From positions 1,178,001 through 1,242,000 of the forward strand of contig NZ_JAUSTJ010000001.1 in the NCBI RefSeq assembly GCF_030812785.1: 64,000 nucleotides of DNA, given 5' to 3'. The stretch is from Sphingomonas kyeonggiensis (GTDB taxonomy: Bacteria; Pseudomonadota; Alphaproteobacteria; Sphingomonadales; Sphingomonadaceae). Below, one piece after another: positions 44,258-54,400 of the stretch. Every line of letters starts with the position of its first letter. Position 1 is the first letter of the stretch. A program made the position numbers and the translations under genes. The notes below the pieces were generated by a model. The model did no database searches, was not told the DNA's origin, and saw nothing but the letters and a program-made list of their open reading frames with translations.

Positions 44258-44302
44258 GATGACATTGACTTCATCCGGACCGGTGGTACCTAGAATTGGT
44301 AT
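44245..44302. promoter_or_regulatory. Shared operator region of kdgK and the TonB receptor gene
   Basis: GAATTGGTATCAAG (44245-44258) and GAATTGGTATAAA (44293-44305) are both half-sites of the AAATTGGTAT type. CCGGACCGG (44275-44283) lies between them, and TTGACT (44265-44270) is a candidate -35 box for the receptor. The FadR-type regulator encoded two genes away is the likely binder. Confidence 0.6.
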
Positions 44303-44327
44303 AAAAAGACGATTGGGGAGGATTCGA

Positions 44328-47210
44328 ATGGCTTTGGGCTCCATCCGTGCGCGCGTGCGCGCCCGCTCGGCGCTGCTCACCGGCGTGTCGATCGCCGCGG
44401 CCCTGGCGGCGGTGCCGGCCTGGGCGCAGGACAGCGCGCCCGCACCAGCGGAGACGGCCGCTCCCGAGGCGTCGCAGGAAGACCAGATCGTCGTCACCGC
44501 GATCCGCGAGACGATCCAGAGCTCAATCCAGTCCAAGCGCGATTCCGATGCGATCGTCGACTCGGTCTCGGCCAAGGAAATCGGTGACCTGCCCGGCCAG
44601 TCGGTCGGCGAAGTGATCGCGACGATCACCGGCGCTTCGATCGACCGCGCCAATTACGGCCCGACCGAAGTTTCGATCCGCGGCCTCGGCTCGGGCCTGA
44701 GCATGACCACGCTAAACAAGCGCGAGGCGACCAACGGCTCGGGCGACCGTGCGGTCAATTTCGGCCAGTTCCCCTCCGAGCTGTTCAACGCGATCAAGAT
44801 CTACAAGACGCAGCAGGCCGATTTGATCGAAGGCGGCGTGGCCGGCCTGATCGAGCTCGAGACGCGCAAGCCGCTCGACCACAAGCGCCGTTCGATCCAG
44901 GCGGAGATCAAGGGCAATTTCAATCCGTACCAGGACCGGATCAGCGGCTCGAGCCCGTTCGGCTATCGCGCGACGCTCAGCTATATCGACCAGTTCGACG
45001 CCGGCGACCTTGGCAGGATCGGCATCTCGCTCGGCTATCAGCGCAACGACGTGAACGATCCGGTCGAGCGCTTCTATACCAGCTCGACCTGGTTCACCTG
45101 CAACGCGGCGATCGTCTCGACCACCAACTGCACCGAAGTGACGCGCCAGCAGGGCAATTCGGGCACGCCCTATTACCACGCGTCCAACTCGTATCTCTAT
45201 CGCCAGATGATCACCTCGGACCTGCGCAACGCCGTGTTCGGGGCGCTGCAATGGCAGCCGAGCCCGACGATCGACGTCAATCTCGACCTGCAATATTCGC
45301 GGCGCCAGTATAGCGAGACGCGCAACGACTTCGGCACTGCCGAGGGGCGCTACAACCTCAAGAATGTCGTGGTCGGCGACAACCACCAGATGCTCTCGGC
45401 CGACGGCACCGCAACGCTGCAGACACTGTCCGGCCTGTTCCAGCGCGACGAGAAATATCTGGGCTTCGGCGGCAATGTCGAATGGAAGCCGAGCGACCGG
45501 CTGACGGTGACTGCGGACTTCGGCTATTCGCATACCAAGCGCGTCGACATCACGCGCACGGTGCGGCTGCGCACCGATCCGCTCGACATCTATGGCGTGC
45601 GGACCGCGATCAACAACCAGCGCATTCCCTATTCGGTGGACTTCTCCAAGAGCTTCCTGCCGGTCTTCAGCTTCGATCCGCGCTTCGATCCGAACAACCA
45701 CAACCTGTTCAGCGACGATACCCAGCTGACCCGCTCGCAGGACGGCCGGGAGGACGAGATCTATTCGGGCCGGCTGGACGCCAGCTACAAGCTCGACGGC
45801 TTCATCGAGCGGATCGACATCGGCGGACGCTGGGCGAAGCGGCAGTTCTTCGGCTACAGCAACGACGTGGTGACCCTGTCGGCGCCGCTGGACAAGGACC
45901 GCGAGGTCAATCTGGCCTGCCGCACGCCGTTCCCCGAGCGCAACTTCTTCGCCGATTCGCCGAACAGGCAGACGATCAGCTACGCGACCTTCGACGTGCT
46001 CTGCCAATTCCGCGGCTATCTCGGCACCGAGGATCCCGGCCCCAGCGCGGACCTGCGTTCGGTCGACAATCCGGACGTCACCGAGGAGACGCTGGCCGGC
46101 TATGCGATGGCCACCTATTCGGGCAGCCTCGGCGGCATTCCGGTGCGCGGCAATTTCGGCGTGCGCGGCGTGCATACCCAGGTGACCGCGGTGGGTCTTC
46201 GCGCCGCGCTCAAGGTCATTCCACGCGCCGGCGGCAACATCTCGCTGGAGGCCGATCCGACCAGCTTCACCGAGACCCGGATCAGCTCGGGCACGATGCG
46301 CTGGCTGCCGAGCATCAACGCGATCTTCGACGTGGCTCCGAAGATGCGCGTCCGCACCGGCATCTACCGCGCCATGTCGCGGCCCGCGCCGAGCGCGCTG
46401 GGCGCCGGCCGCCGCATCACGCTGGAAGAGGATGCGGGCCAGGGCTTCCCCTCGGTGGACGAAGCGATCGGCACGATCGTCGCCTCGGGCAGCCCGCGGC
46501 TGAAGCCGGTGATGTCGTGGAATGCCGACCTGGCGTTCGAATATTATGCCAACAAGGACACGCTGTTCGCGGCGACCGGCTATTACAAGCGCTTCACCGG
46601 CGGCAAGATGCCGATCTCGATCGACGAGACCTTCGTGGTCGACGGGCAGGATTATCTGGTTCCGGTCAGCCAGACGACCAACAGCAACGACAAGACCGAC
46701 CTGTACGGCGTGGAGATCACCGCCTCGAACCGGTTCAGCTGGCTGCCGCACCCGCTCGACGGGCTGGGCGTGAAGCTGAGCTACAATTACGCCTGGTCGA
46801 ACTACAAGACGCAGGACATCCGGTACGGCGACATCATCGACAGCGCGACCGGCGACGTGATCCCCGGCCTGATCCCGGCGGCGGGGCTGAGTGGCTATTC
46901 GAAGCACGTCTTCTCGGCCCAGGCATTCTACGAGATCGGGCCGATCTCGCTGCAGGGCATCTATCGCTACCGCTCGCGCTATTATCAGGCGTTCACCAGC
47001 GACAATACCCAGTTGCGCTATGTGGAAGGCAACAACACCTTCGACGTGAACCTGAGCTACAAGATCAACAAGCAGGCGGATATTCGCTTCCAGGCGCTCA
47101 ACCTCTTCAACGAACCGCGGGTCGAGTACATGCCGGTGGTCGGCAGCACCCGGAACGTCGAATATTACGGGCCGCAATATTTCCTGAGCTTCCGGGTTCG
47201 TCTCCGTTAA
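44328..47210 (+). CDS. TonB-dependent receptor of the alginate locus (TonB-Xanth-Caul type)
   Basis: A 960-residue outer membrane receptor. The signal peptide (ending PAWAQD), the TonB box DQIVVTAIR and the plug (DLPGQSVGEVIATITGASIDR, EVSIRGLGSGLS, GVAGLIELETRKPLD) are followed by a long barrel ending YFLSFRVRLR. The plug pattern is that of the TIGR01782 group, which is linked to carbohydrate uptake in Caulobacter and Xanthomonas. In this locus it should import alginate or its oligomers. I chose the ATG at 44328 (MALGSIRAR) with GGGGAGGATTCGA upstream; the open frame extends further up through the operator region. It is followed by the GntR gene. Confidence 0.92.
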   Translation: MALGSIRARVRARSALLTGVSIAAALAAVPAWAQDSAPAPAETAAPEASQEDQIVVTAIRETIQSSIQSKRDSDAIVDSVSAKEIGDLPGQSVGEVIATITGASIDRANYGPTEVSIRGLGSGLSMTTLNKREATNGSGDRAVNFGQFPSELFNAIKIYKTQQADLIEGGVAGLIELETRKPLDHKRRSIQAEIKGNFNPYQDRISGSSPFGYRATLSYIDQFDAGDLGRIGISLGYQRNDVNDPVERFYTSSTWFTCNAAIVSTTNCTEVTRQQGNSGTPYYHASNSYLYRQMITSDLRNAVFGALQWQPSPTIDVNLDLQYSRRQYSETRNDFGTAEGRYNLKNVVVGDNHQMLSADGTATLQTLSGLFQRDEKYLGFGGNVEWKPSDRLTVTADFGYSHTKRVDITRTVRLRTDPLDIYGVRTAINNQRIPYSVDFSKSFLPVFSFDPRFDPNNHNLFSDDTQLTRSQDGREDEIYSGRLDASYKLDGFIERIDIGGRWAKRQFFGYSNDVVTLSAPLDKDREVNLACRTPFPERNFFADSPNRQTISYATFDVLCQFRGYLGTEDPGPSADLRSVDNPDVTEETLAGYAMATYSGSLGGIPVRGNFGVRGVHTQVTAVGLRAALKVIPRAGGNISLEADPTSFTETRISSGTMRWLPSINAIFDVAPKMRVRTGIYRAMSRPAPSALGAGRRITLEEDAGQGFPSVDEAIGTIVASGSPRLKPVMSWNADLAFEYYANKDTLFAATGYYKRFTGGKMPISIDETFVVDGQDYLVPVSQTTNSNDKTDLYGVEITASNRFSWLPHPLDGLGVKLSYNYAWSNYKTQDIRYGDIIDSATGDVIPGLIPAAGLSGYSKHVFSAQAFYEIGPISLQGIYRYRSRYYQAFTSDNTQLRYVEGNNTFDVNLSYKINKQADIRFQALNLFNEPRVEYMPVVGSTRNVEYYGPQYFLSFRVRLR

Positions 47211-47306
47211 GGCGGAGTGGAAGCAGGCTGCGGACCAATTGCCTATTCCAAAATCCCGCAGCCTGGGGCATTGCTGATCGTCAGACCAAGCTTACCCGAG
47301 GACCCA

Positions 47307-48053
47307 ATGGCCGAACGCCGTCTCTTCCAGGATATCGCCGAGCGTATCGCGGCGATGATCGCAGAGGGCACTTTCCCTCCCGGCTCGCGCCTGCCCGGCG
47401 AGCGCGAGATGGCGGAGCGGCTCGGGGTAAGCCGGGTGACGATCCGCGAGGCGGAGATCGCGCTCCAGGCCCAGGGGCTGGTGCGGATCAAGACGGGCTC
47501 GGGCGTCTATGTCTGCGACCGCAACGAGCCGAGCGTCGGCCAGCTGCCGGTGGTGAGCGCGTTCGAGCTGACCGAGGCGCGCTCGCTGTTCGAGTCCGAG
47601 GCGGCGGCACTGGCGGCGCCGACGATCAGCGACGAGCAGCTCCAGGTGCTCGAATCGCTGGTGGTCGCGATGGACGAGGCCGAGGAGGGCAGCGCAGCGG
47701 CGACCGAGGCGGACCGCGCCTTCCACCTGACCATCGCCAGCGCATCGGGCAACCAGGCGATCATGTTCGTGATCAATACGCTCTGGAGAATGCGCACCGA
47801 GATCCCCGAGATCTGCGCGCTCCACGCCTCGGTCTGCGGGCATGACGAGGACACGCGGCATGACGAGCATGCCGCGGTGCTCGAGGCGCTCAAGCAGCGC
47901 GACTCGGCGGCGGCGCGCACGGCGATGCGCAAGCATTTCAGCCGGCTGCTCGAGGCGATGCTCAAGGCATCGGAAGAGCGCGAGATCATGGAGCTGCGCC
48001 GCAAGGCCGAGGCGAGCCGCAACCGCTTCCTGATCAGCGCGCAGCTGAGCTGA
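47307..48053 (+). CDS. FadR-subfamily GntR regulator of the alginate locus
   Basis: A 248-residue regulator. The N-terminal GntR winged helix (RLFQDIAERIAAMIAEG, PGEREMAERLGVSRVTIREAEIALQ, KTGSGVYV) is followed by an all-helical FCD ligand domain, with AFHLTIASASGNQAIM and the HEDEHAAVLEALKQRD-type metal/ligand histidines. The hexuronate regulators UxuR and ExuR belong to this branch and recognise AAATTGGTATACCAATTT-like sites. Similar half-sites occur at three promoters in this locus, so it probably represses them until KDG or DEH is present (inference). I chose the ATG at 47307; about 97 bases separate it from the receptor gene. Confidence 0.9.
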   Translation: MAERRLFQDIAERIAAMIAEGTFPPGSRLPGEREMAERLGVSRVTIREAEIALQAQGLVRIKTGSGVYVCDRNEPSVGQLPVVSAFELTEARSLFESEAAALAAPTISDEQLQVLESLVVAMDEAEEGSAAATEADRAFHLTIASASGNQAIMFVINTLWRMRTEIPEICALHASVCGHDEDTRHDEHAAVLEALKQRDSAAARTAMRKHFSRLLEAMLKASEEREIMELRRKAEASRNRFLISAQLS

Positions 48054-48147
48054 GCGGCTAGCTTCCTTCGATTGCTGCAATTTCCACGCGCGCCCGGCAC
48101 GCGCCGCGGCGCGCGTTTGCTTGTGCCGGCGCCGTAAATCGGTCCGG

Positions 48148-48168
48148 AAATTGGTATGCGAACCAATA
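48148..48168 (+). promoter_or_regulatory. Operator-like site upstream of the autotransporter gene
   Basis: AAATTGGTATGCGAACCAATA contains the dyad TTGGT-ATGCGA-ACCAA. TAAATCGGTCCG (48135-48146) stands right before it, as in front of the PL6 gene. It is the clearest palindromic version of the half-site in this window. Confidence 0.65.
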
Positions 48169-48193
48169 TGCCAAATATGGACTAACCATTCTA

Positions 48194-48222
48194 TTGACTC
48201 TGGATTGAAGCTCTGGCCTTAT
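48194..48222 (+). promoter_or_regulatory. Candidate promoter of the autotransporter gene
   Basis: TTGACT (48194-48199) is followed after 17 bases by CCTTAT (48217-48222). The -35 box is good and the -10 box weak. The operator-like dyad ends 26 bases upstream. The leader to the start codon would be about 200 bases. Confidence 0.4.
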
Positions 48223-48427
48223 CCGGCATGATAAGCTGGCGCTCACCTTGGTGGGACAAGCCGGCAAGCCGCCAGGGAGAGATGCCGGATGCGGATGCGA
48301 AGATAAGCGTGCGCCCATAGGGGCCGCAGCCGGCCGCCTGCCGTGCGCTGCCCCCCGCCGACACCAGAACAGCCGGCCATCGACCGGCCTTAGCCATGCG
48401 GCATTTGCCGCGATGGGGGGATGACTC
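48216..48427 (+). other. Long, possibly structured 5' leader
   Basis: Within the 374-base gap before the autotransporter gene, nested complements can be drawn: CTTATC/GATAAG (48218 and 48302), CCGGCAT/ATGCCGG (48223 and 48282), CTGGCG/CGCCAG and a TCACC/GGTGG hairpin. Closer to the start are GCCGG/CCGGC and GCGGC-ATTT-GCCGC, the latter ending just before the GGGGGG ribosome site. It does not match a riboswitch class that I know. Confidence 0.35.
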
Positions 48428-51400
48428 ATGACCTTTCCGATCCGCGCCCGCAGCCTGCGCACCCGCCTGCTGCTCTCCGCCTGCTTCGTCGCGCTGCCGA
48501 CCGCCGCGCATGCCCAGAACACGACGATCGCCTCGGGCACGACCAAGACGAGCAACACCAATCTCGATGCCGACGACACGCTGACCGTCGAGGCGGGCGG
48601 GACGATCCAGGTGACCGGCAACCGCGCGGTGACGATCAACGGCGCAAGCACCGGGACCGGCATCGTCATCACCAACAACGGCACGATCGAAGGCGTGCCG
48701 AACTCGGCGACCAATGGCCGCGCGATCAGCGGCACCGGCGGCGCGGCCAATGGCAGCACGCCCGCGCCGGTCTGGGAGCGGACGCTCACCATCATCAACA
48801 CCGGCCTGATCCGCGGCGCCAACGACGCGATCCAGATCACCGCGACCGCCGCCGACACCGGGGTGATCACGATCACCAATTCGGGCACGATCCTCAGCAC
48901 CGGCGCCACCAATGCCGCGGGCATCGGCCAGGTCGCGCAGGGCGTCGAGGTGACGATCCCGGGCGCGACGCTCAACCTCACCAACGCGGCCGGGGGCTCG
49001 ATCACCGGTAATGAGGGCGTGCTCACCTCGGCGACTTCGACGATCGTCAATGCGGGCACGATCACCGGCACCGGCGCGGTGGTGCAGACCGGCACCAACA
49101 GCAGCGGCGACCCGGTCTACAATGCCAGCCAGGGCGAAGGCATCCGCGCCAATGGCACGCTGACGCTGACCAACGAGGCGGGCGGCACCATCAGCGGCGT
49201 CTATGGCGTCATCGGCACCGGCAACACGACCATCGTCAATGCGGGCACGATCACCGGCGGCGAGGGCGGGCTGACCACCTCGACGCTGACCCGCGAGGCG
49301 ATCCGCATCAATCTGAGCGCGACGAGCACCACCAACAGCATCACCCTGGCCGCCGGCAGCGTCACCAGCGCGGGCACCGGCCCCAATGCCAGCGGCGCGG
49401 CGGTGACCTTTGGCGGCTCGGCGGCGAACGTCGCGCCGGGCACGGTCAACACCGTCACGATCGAGGTGGGAGCGACGATCAACGGATCGATCACCGCCGC
49501 CTCGAGCATCAACGCCACCGACATCCTCAACCTGACCGGCAGCGGCGCGCAGGTGCTGGGCGTGGCGACCGGTTTCGACACGCTCAACGTGCAGGGCGGG
49601 ACCTGGGGCATCACCAATGGCCAGACGCTGCGGAACGGCGCGACCATCGCGGCGGGCGCGACGCTGCGCTATGACGACAGCGGCAGCTCGGGCGGGTCGG
49701 TCGCCGGCGGAATCGTCAACAACGGCACGCTGATCCAGAACCGCACCAGCACGGTGACCAACACCGGCACGATCAGCGGCACCGGCGGCGTGCAGATCGT
49801 CAACACCGGCCAGCTCGTGCTGTTCGGCCAGAACAGCTATCAGGGCGATACCCTGGTCAGCAACGGGCGGCTGCGCTCGGGCATGACCGACAACAGCTTC
49901 TCGGCCAGTTCGGCGCTGATCGTCACCGATCTCGGCGTGGTCGACATGACCGACACGACCACCACGCTGGTCGACGGCGTCTCCACCAGCACCCCGGTCG
50001 CGCGCAACCAGATCGTCGCCAACATCTCGGGCAACGGCTCGATCCGGACGAGCAGTGGCGCCTCGGGCGGGGCGATCCTGACCACCGGGTCGGGTGGCGG
50101 CAACACCGAATTCTCGGGCGTGATCAGCGGGCTCGGCGGGCTGACCAAGGTCGGTAGCGGCACGCTCACCCTGTCGGGCGCCAACACCGCGAGCGGCCAG
50201 CTCAGCGTGACCGGCGGCACCGTCGAGCTCACCCGCTGGAGCGGCGCGACCAGCGTGACCAACGGGGCGACGCTGACCGGCGCCGCGCGCATCTACGGCG
50301 TGCTCAGCGTCGGCAACGGCACGCTCGCGCCGGGCAGCAACGGCATCGGCACGCTCAATGTCGACGGGCTGGTCCTGTCCGCGGATTCGGTGCTGAGCTA
50401 CGACCTGGCCGCACCCGGTACCGGCGACCGCATCCAGGTCAATGGCGACCTGACCCTCGACGGCACGCTCAACATCAACGATGTCGGCGGCTTCGGGGAG
50501 GGCGTGTACCGGCTGGTCAATTACAGCGGCGCGCTGACCGACAACGGCCTGGTGATCGGCGGCGTGCCCGCGGGCGCCAATGCCGGGCTGATGACGATCC
50601 AGACCTCGGTCGCGACCCAGGTGAACCTGGTCTATGGCACCCCTGCCGCGACCACGATCCAGTTCTGGGACGGCACCGACAATTCGGGCGACGGCGTGGC
50701 GCAGGGCGGCAGCGGCAGCTGGACCAACGGCTTCCCCAACTGGACCAACGCGGCGGCGACCGACAATAGCGGCTGGGCCGGCGCGTTCGGCGTGTTCCAG
50801 GGCGCGGCGGGCGTGGTCACCGTCGACGACGCGATCCTGTTCACCGGCGCGCAGTTCATGACCGACGGCTATGCGATCGCCGGCGGCAGCGGCACGCTGA
50901 CCACCAACAGCGCGCTGACCAATATCCGCGTCGATCCGGGCGTGACCGCGACGATCAGCGCGGGCATGGGCGGCACCGGCGGGCTGCTCAAGAACGATGC
51001 CGGCACGCTGATCCTCTCCGGCGCCAACAGCTATGGCGGCAACACCACCATCCTGGGCGGCACCGTCGCGGTGCTCGGCGGCGCGGCGATCCCGGTGACG
51101 AGCAGCGTCTCGGTGGCGACGGGCGCGACGCTCGACATACGGGCGGACCAGGCGATCGGCGGGCTCACCGGTTCGGGCGTCGTGCTGCTCAGCGGCGGGG
51201 CGCTGACCACCGGCGCGCTGGGCGGCAATGACAGCTTCACCGGCACGATCGACGGCGCCGGCGGCCTGATCAAGACCGGGACCGGGACCACCATTCTCGG
51301 CGGCGCCAACAGCTATGCCGGCGGCACCAGCGTGCAGGCCGGCACGCTGGCGTTGGCGAGCGGCGGCACGCTCGGCCAGGGCGATCTCGACATAGCGGGT

Positions 51401-54400
51401 GCGGGCACGGTCGATCTGGGCGGCCATGCGACCAGCATCGGCGCGCTTAGCGGCGCGGGCACGCTGCAGCTCGGCGCGGGCGGCGCGCTGACCACGAGCA
51501 GCACGGCGAACACCAGCTTCACGGGCACGATCCATGGGGCCGGGGCGAGCCTGACCAAGGCGGGCAGCGGCACGCTGACCCTGGGCGGCACCAATGATTT
51601 CGGTGCGCTCGACATCGCCGGCGGCCGTGTCGTCGCCGGCACCGCCGGAGCGCTCGGCGGCTCGACGAGCGTCACGGTGAATGGTGGTGCGCTCGAACTC
51701 GGCGCCAGCCAGAGCGTCGCCGCGCTGAACGGTGGCGGCGATGTGGCGCTGAACGGCAATCGCCTGACCATCGGCGGCGGCAGCTATGCCGGCGTCGCGA
51801 GCGGCGCCGGCGGCATCACCGTGGCGGGCAATGTGACGCTGAGCGGCGCCAATGTCTATGGCGGCACGACCAGTGTCGCCTCCGGCACGCTGGTGCTCAG
51901 CGGCAGTGTTGCGGGCGATGTCGATGTCGCGAGCGGCGCGACGCTGAACGGCATCGGCAGCGCTGCGGGCACGGTCAACCTTGCCAGCGGCGCGACGCTC
52001 GAGATCGGCAGCGGCGCGAGCGCGGGCAATTTCACCACCGGCGGCCTGGCCCTGTCCTCGGGCTCGACGCTCGCTTTCGGGCTTGGCGCGGCAGGCGTCG
52101 CCGGCGCAAGCGACCATATCCAGGTCAATGGCGACCTGGTGCTCGACGGCACGCTCGACGTCACCGATATCGGCGGCTTCGGCGTCGGCGTGTACCGCCT
52201 GATCGACTATACCGGTGCGCTGACCGACAATGGCCTCGAGCTCGGCACGCTGCCGGCGGGCACCAACCGGACCCGCACCCAGGTGCAGACCGCGATCGGA
52301 TCGCAGGTGAACCTAGTGGTGGCCGACAGCCTGCCCGAAGTGCAGTTCTGGAATGGCGCCAGCAGCAGCTCCAACGGCACGATCGAAGGCGGCTCGGGCT
52401 CCTGGACTGTCGGGCGCACCGCCTGGTCCGATGCCAATGGCGCCGGCAACGACAGCTGGGGCGGCCGCTTCGCCGTGTTCCAGGGCGCCGCCGGCACCGT
52501 CACCGTCGACGATGCGATCGAATTCTCGGGCATGCAGTTCATGACCGATGGCTATGTCATCGCCGCCGGCACCGGCACGCTGAGCGCGATCGAGGCGCAG
52601 ACCACTATCCGAGTCGATCCGGGCGTCACCGCGACGATCGCCGCGGGCATTGGCGGCAGCGGTGGGCTGAACAAGCTCGACACCGGCACGCTGATTCTGA
52701 CCGGGGCCAACAGCTATGCCGGCGCCACGACAGTCGCGGGCGGCACGCTACGCGCCGGTGGCGTGGGGTCGCTGCCGACCAACACCGCCGTGACGGTGGC
52801 GGCGGGCGCGACGCTCGACATCGCCGCGGCGCAGACCATTGCCAGCCTTGCCGGCGCGGGCAGCGTCACCTTGTCGGGCGGCGGCCTTACCACGGGCGGC
52901 GACGACAGCAGCACGCGCTTCGCCGGCATGATCAGCGGCGAAGGCAGCCTGACCAAGACGGGCAGCGGCACCTTCACCCTGGCCGGCGCGAACAGCTATG
53001 CCGGCGGCACCAGCATCCTGGGCGGCACGCTACGGCTCGACGGCGGCACCATCGGCGGCGGCGACCTTGCCGTCACGGCGGGGGCGACCTTCGACCTGAA
53101 CGGCAGCAATGCCAGCGTCGCGGCGCTGGGCGGCACCGGCAGCATCCTGCTCGGCAGCGGCACGCTCAGCGCGGGCGGCACGGTCGACAGCAGCTTCGCC
53201 GGCGTGATCTCGGGCGAGGGCGGGCTGGTGAAGACCGGCAGCGGCAACCTGACGCTGACCGGCGCCAATCTCTACACCGGCCTCACCAGCATCCGCGGCG
53301 GCACGCTGACCATCGGCAGCGGTATCCTCCCGACCGGCGGGGCGGTTGCGATCGATGCGGGCGCCGCGCTCGCGCTGACCGGCGCGGTGACGCTCGGCAA
53401 TCTGGCCGGCGCGGGCAATGTCGCGCTGGGCGCCAACACCCTGACGCTGGCGGCCGGCAATTATGGCGGCGTGATCGCCGGCACCGGCGGCCTCACCAAG
53501 GCGGGGACGGGCGTGCTGACCCTGGCTGGCGTCAACCTTTATACCGGCGCGACCAATGTGAGCGGCGGCACGCTGGCGATCGGGGCGGGCGGGTCGATCG
53601 CCGGTTCTTCGGGCGTTGCCCTGTCGGGGGGCGCGAGCCTCAACATCGCCGCGGCGACTGTGCCCCAGGTCCTGGCCGGGCTCACCGGCGTGGCCGGTAC
53701 CAGCGTGGTGCTCGGCGCCAACCAACTGGTCGTCAGCAACGGCACGGCGAACAGCTTCGCCGGCCTGATCAGCGGCACCGGCAGCCTGGGCAAGTCGGGG
53801 GCGGGCACACTGACGCTCGGCGCCGCGAACACCTACTCCGGCGGCACGGTGGTGACTGGCGGCACGCTGGCTGCGGGCGTGGCCAATGCCTTCGGTTCGG
53901 GGGTGCTCACCGTCACTGCGCCCGGCACGGTCAACCTAGCGAACTTCGCGACCACGGTGGGCGGGCTGGCCGGCGACGGCAATATCGCGCTGGGCAGCGC
54001 GGTGCTGACCGTGAACGGCTCGGGATCGACGGCCTATTCGGGCGTCCTCTCGGGCAGCGGCCGGCTGATCAAGTCGGGGGGCGGCACGCTGACGCTGAAC
54101 GGCGCCAATAGCTACACCGGCTCGACGACGATCAACGAGGGCATGCTGGTGGTCAACGGATCGCTGGCCGGCACGCTGACGATCGGCGCGAACGGGCGGC
54201 TGGGCGGATCGGGCCGGACCGGATCGCTGAGCGTCGGCGGCATCGTCGCGCCGGGCAATTCGATCGGCACGCTCAACGTCGCCGGCAGCCTGACCCTGGC
54301 GGCGGGATCGACCTATCAGGTCGAAGTGTCGCCGACCGGCATCTCCGACCAGATCATCGCCACCGGTGCGGTGACGATCAATGGCGGCACGGTCTCGGTG

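Noticed and set aside
48221..48300. c-di-GMP or cobalamin riboswitch in the autotransporter leader
   Set aside because: The conserved cores of those classes (for example the GNRA-type receptor parts, or the B12 box) are not present. Only generic complementarity is visible.
48191..52117. A 1308-codon open frame on the minus strand under the autotransporter gene
   Set aside because: It is a shadow of the repetitive GC-rich plus-strand gene. Its product is a low-complexity Arg/Ala/Gly/Asp string with no domain, while the plus strand has a signal peptide, PATR repeats and an autotransporter barrel.
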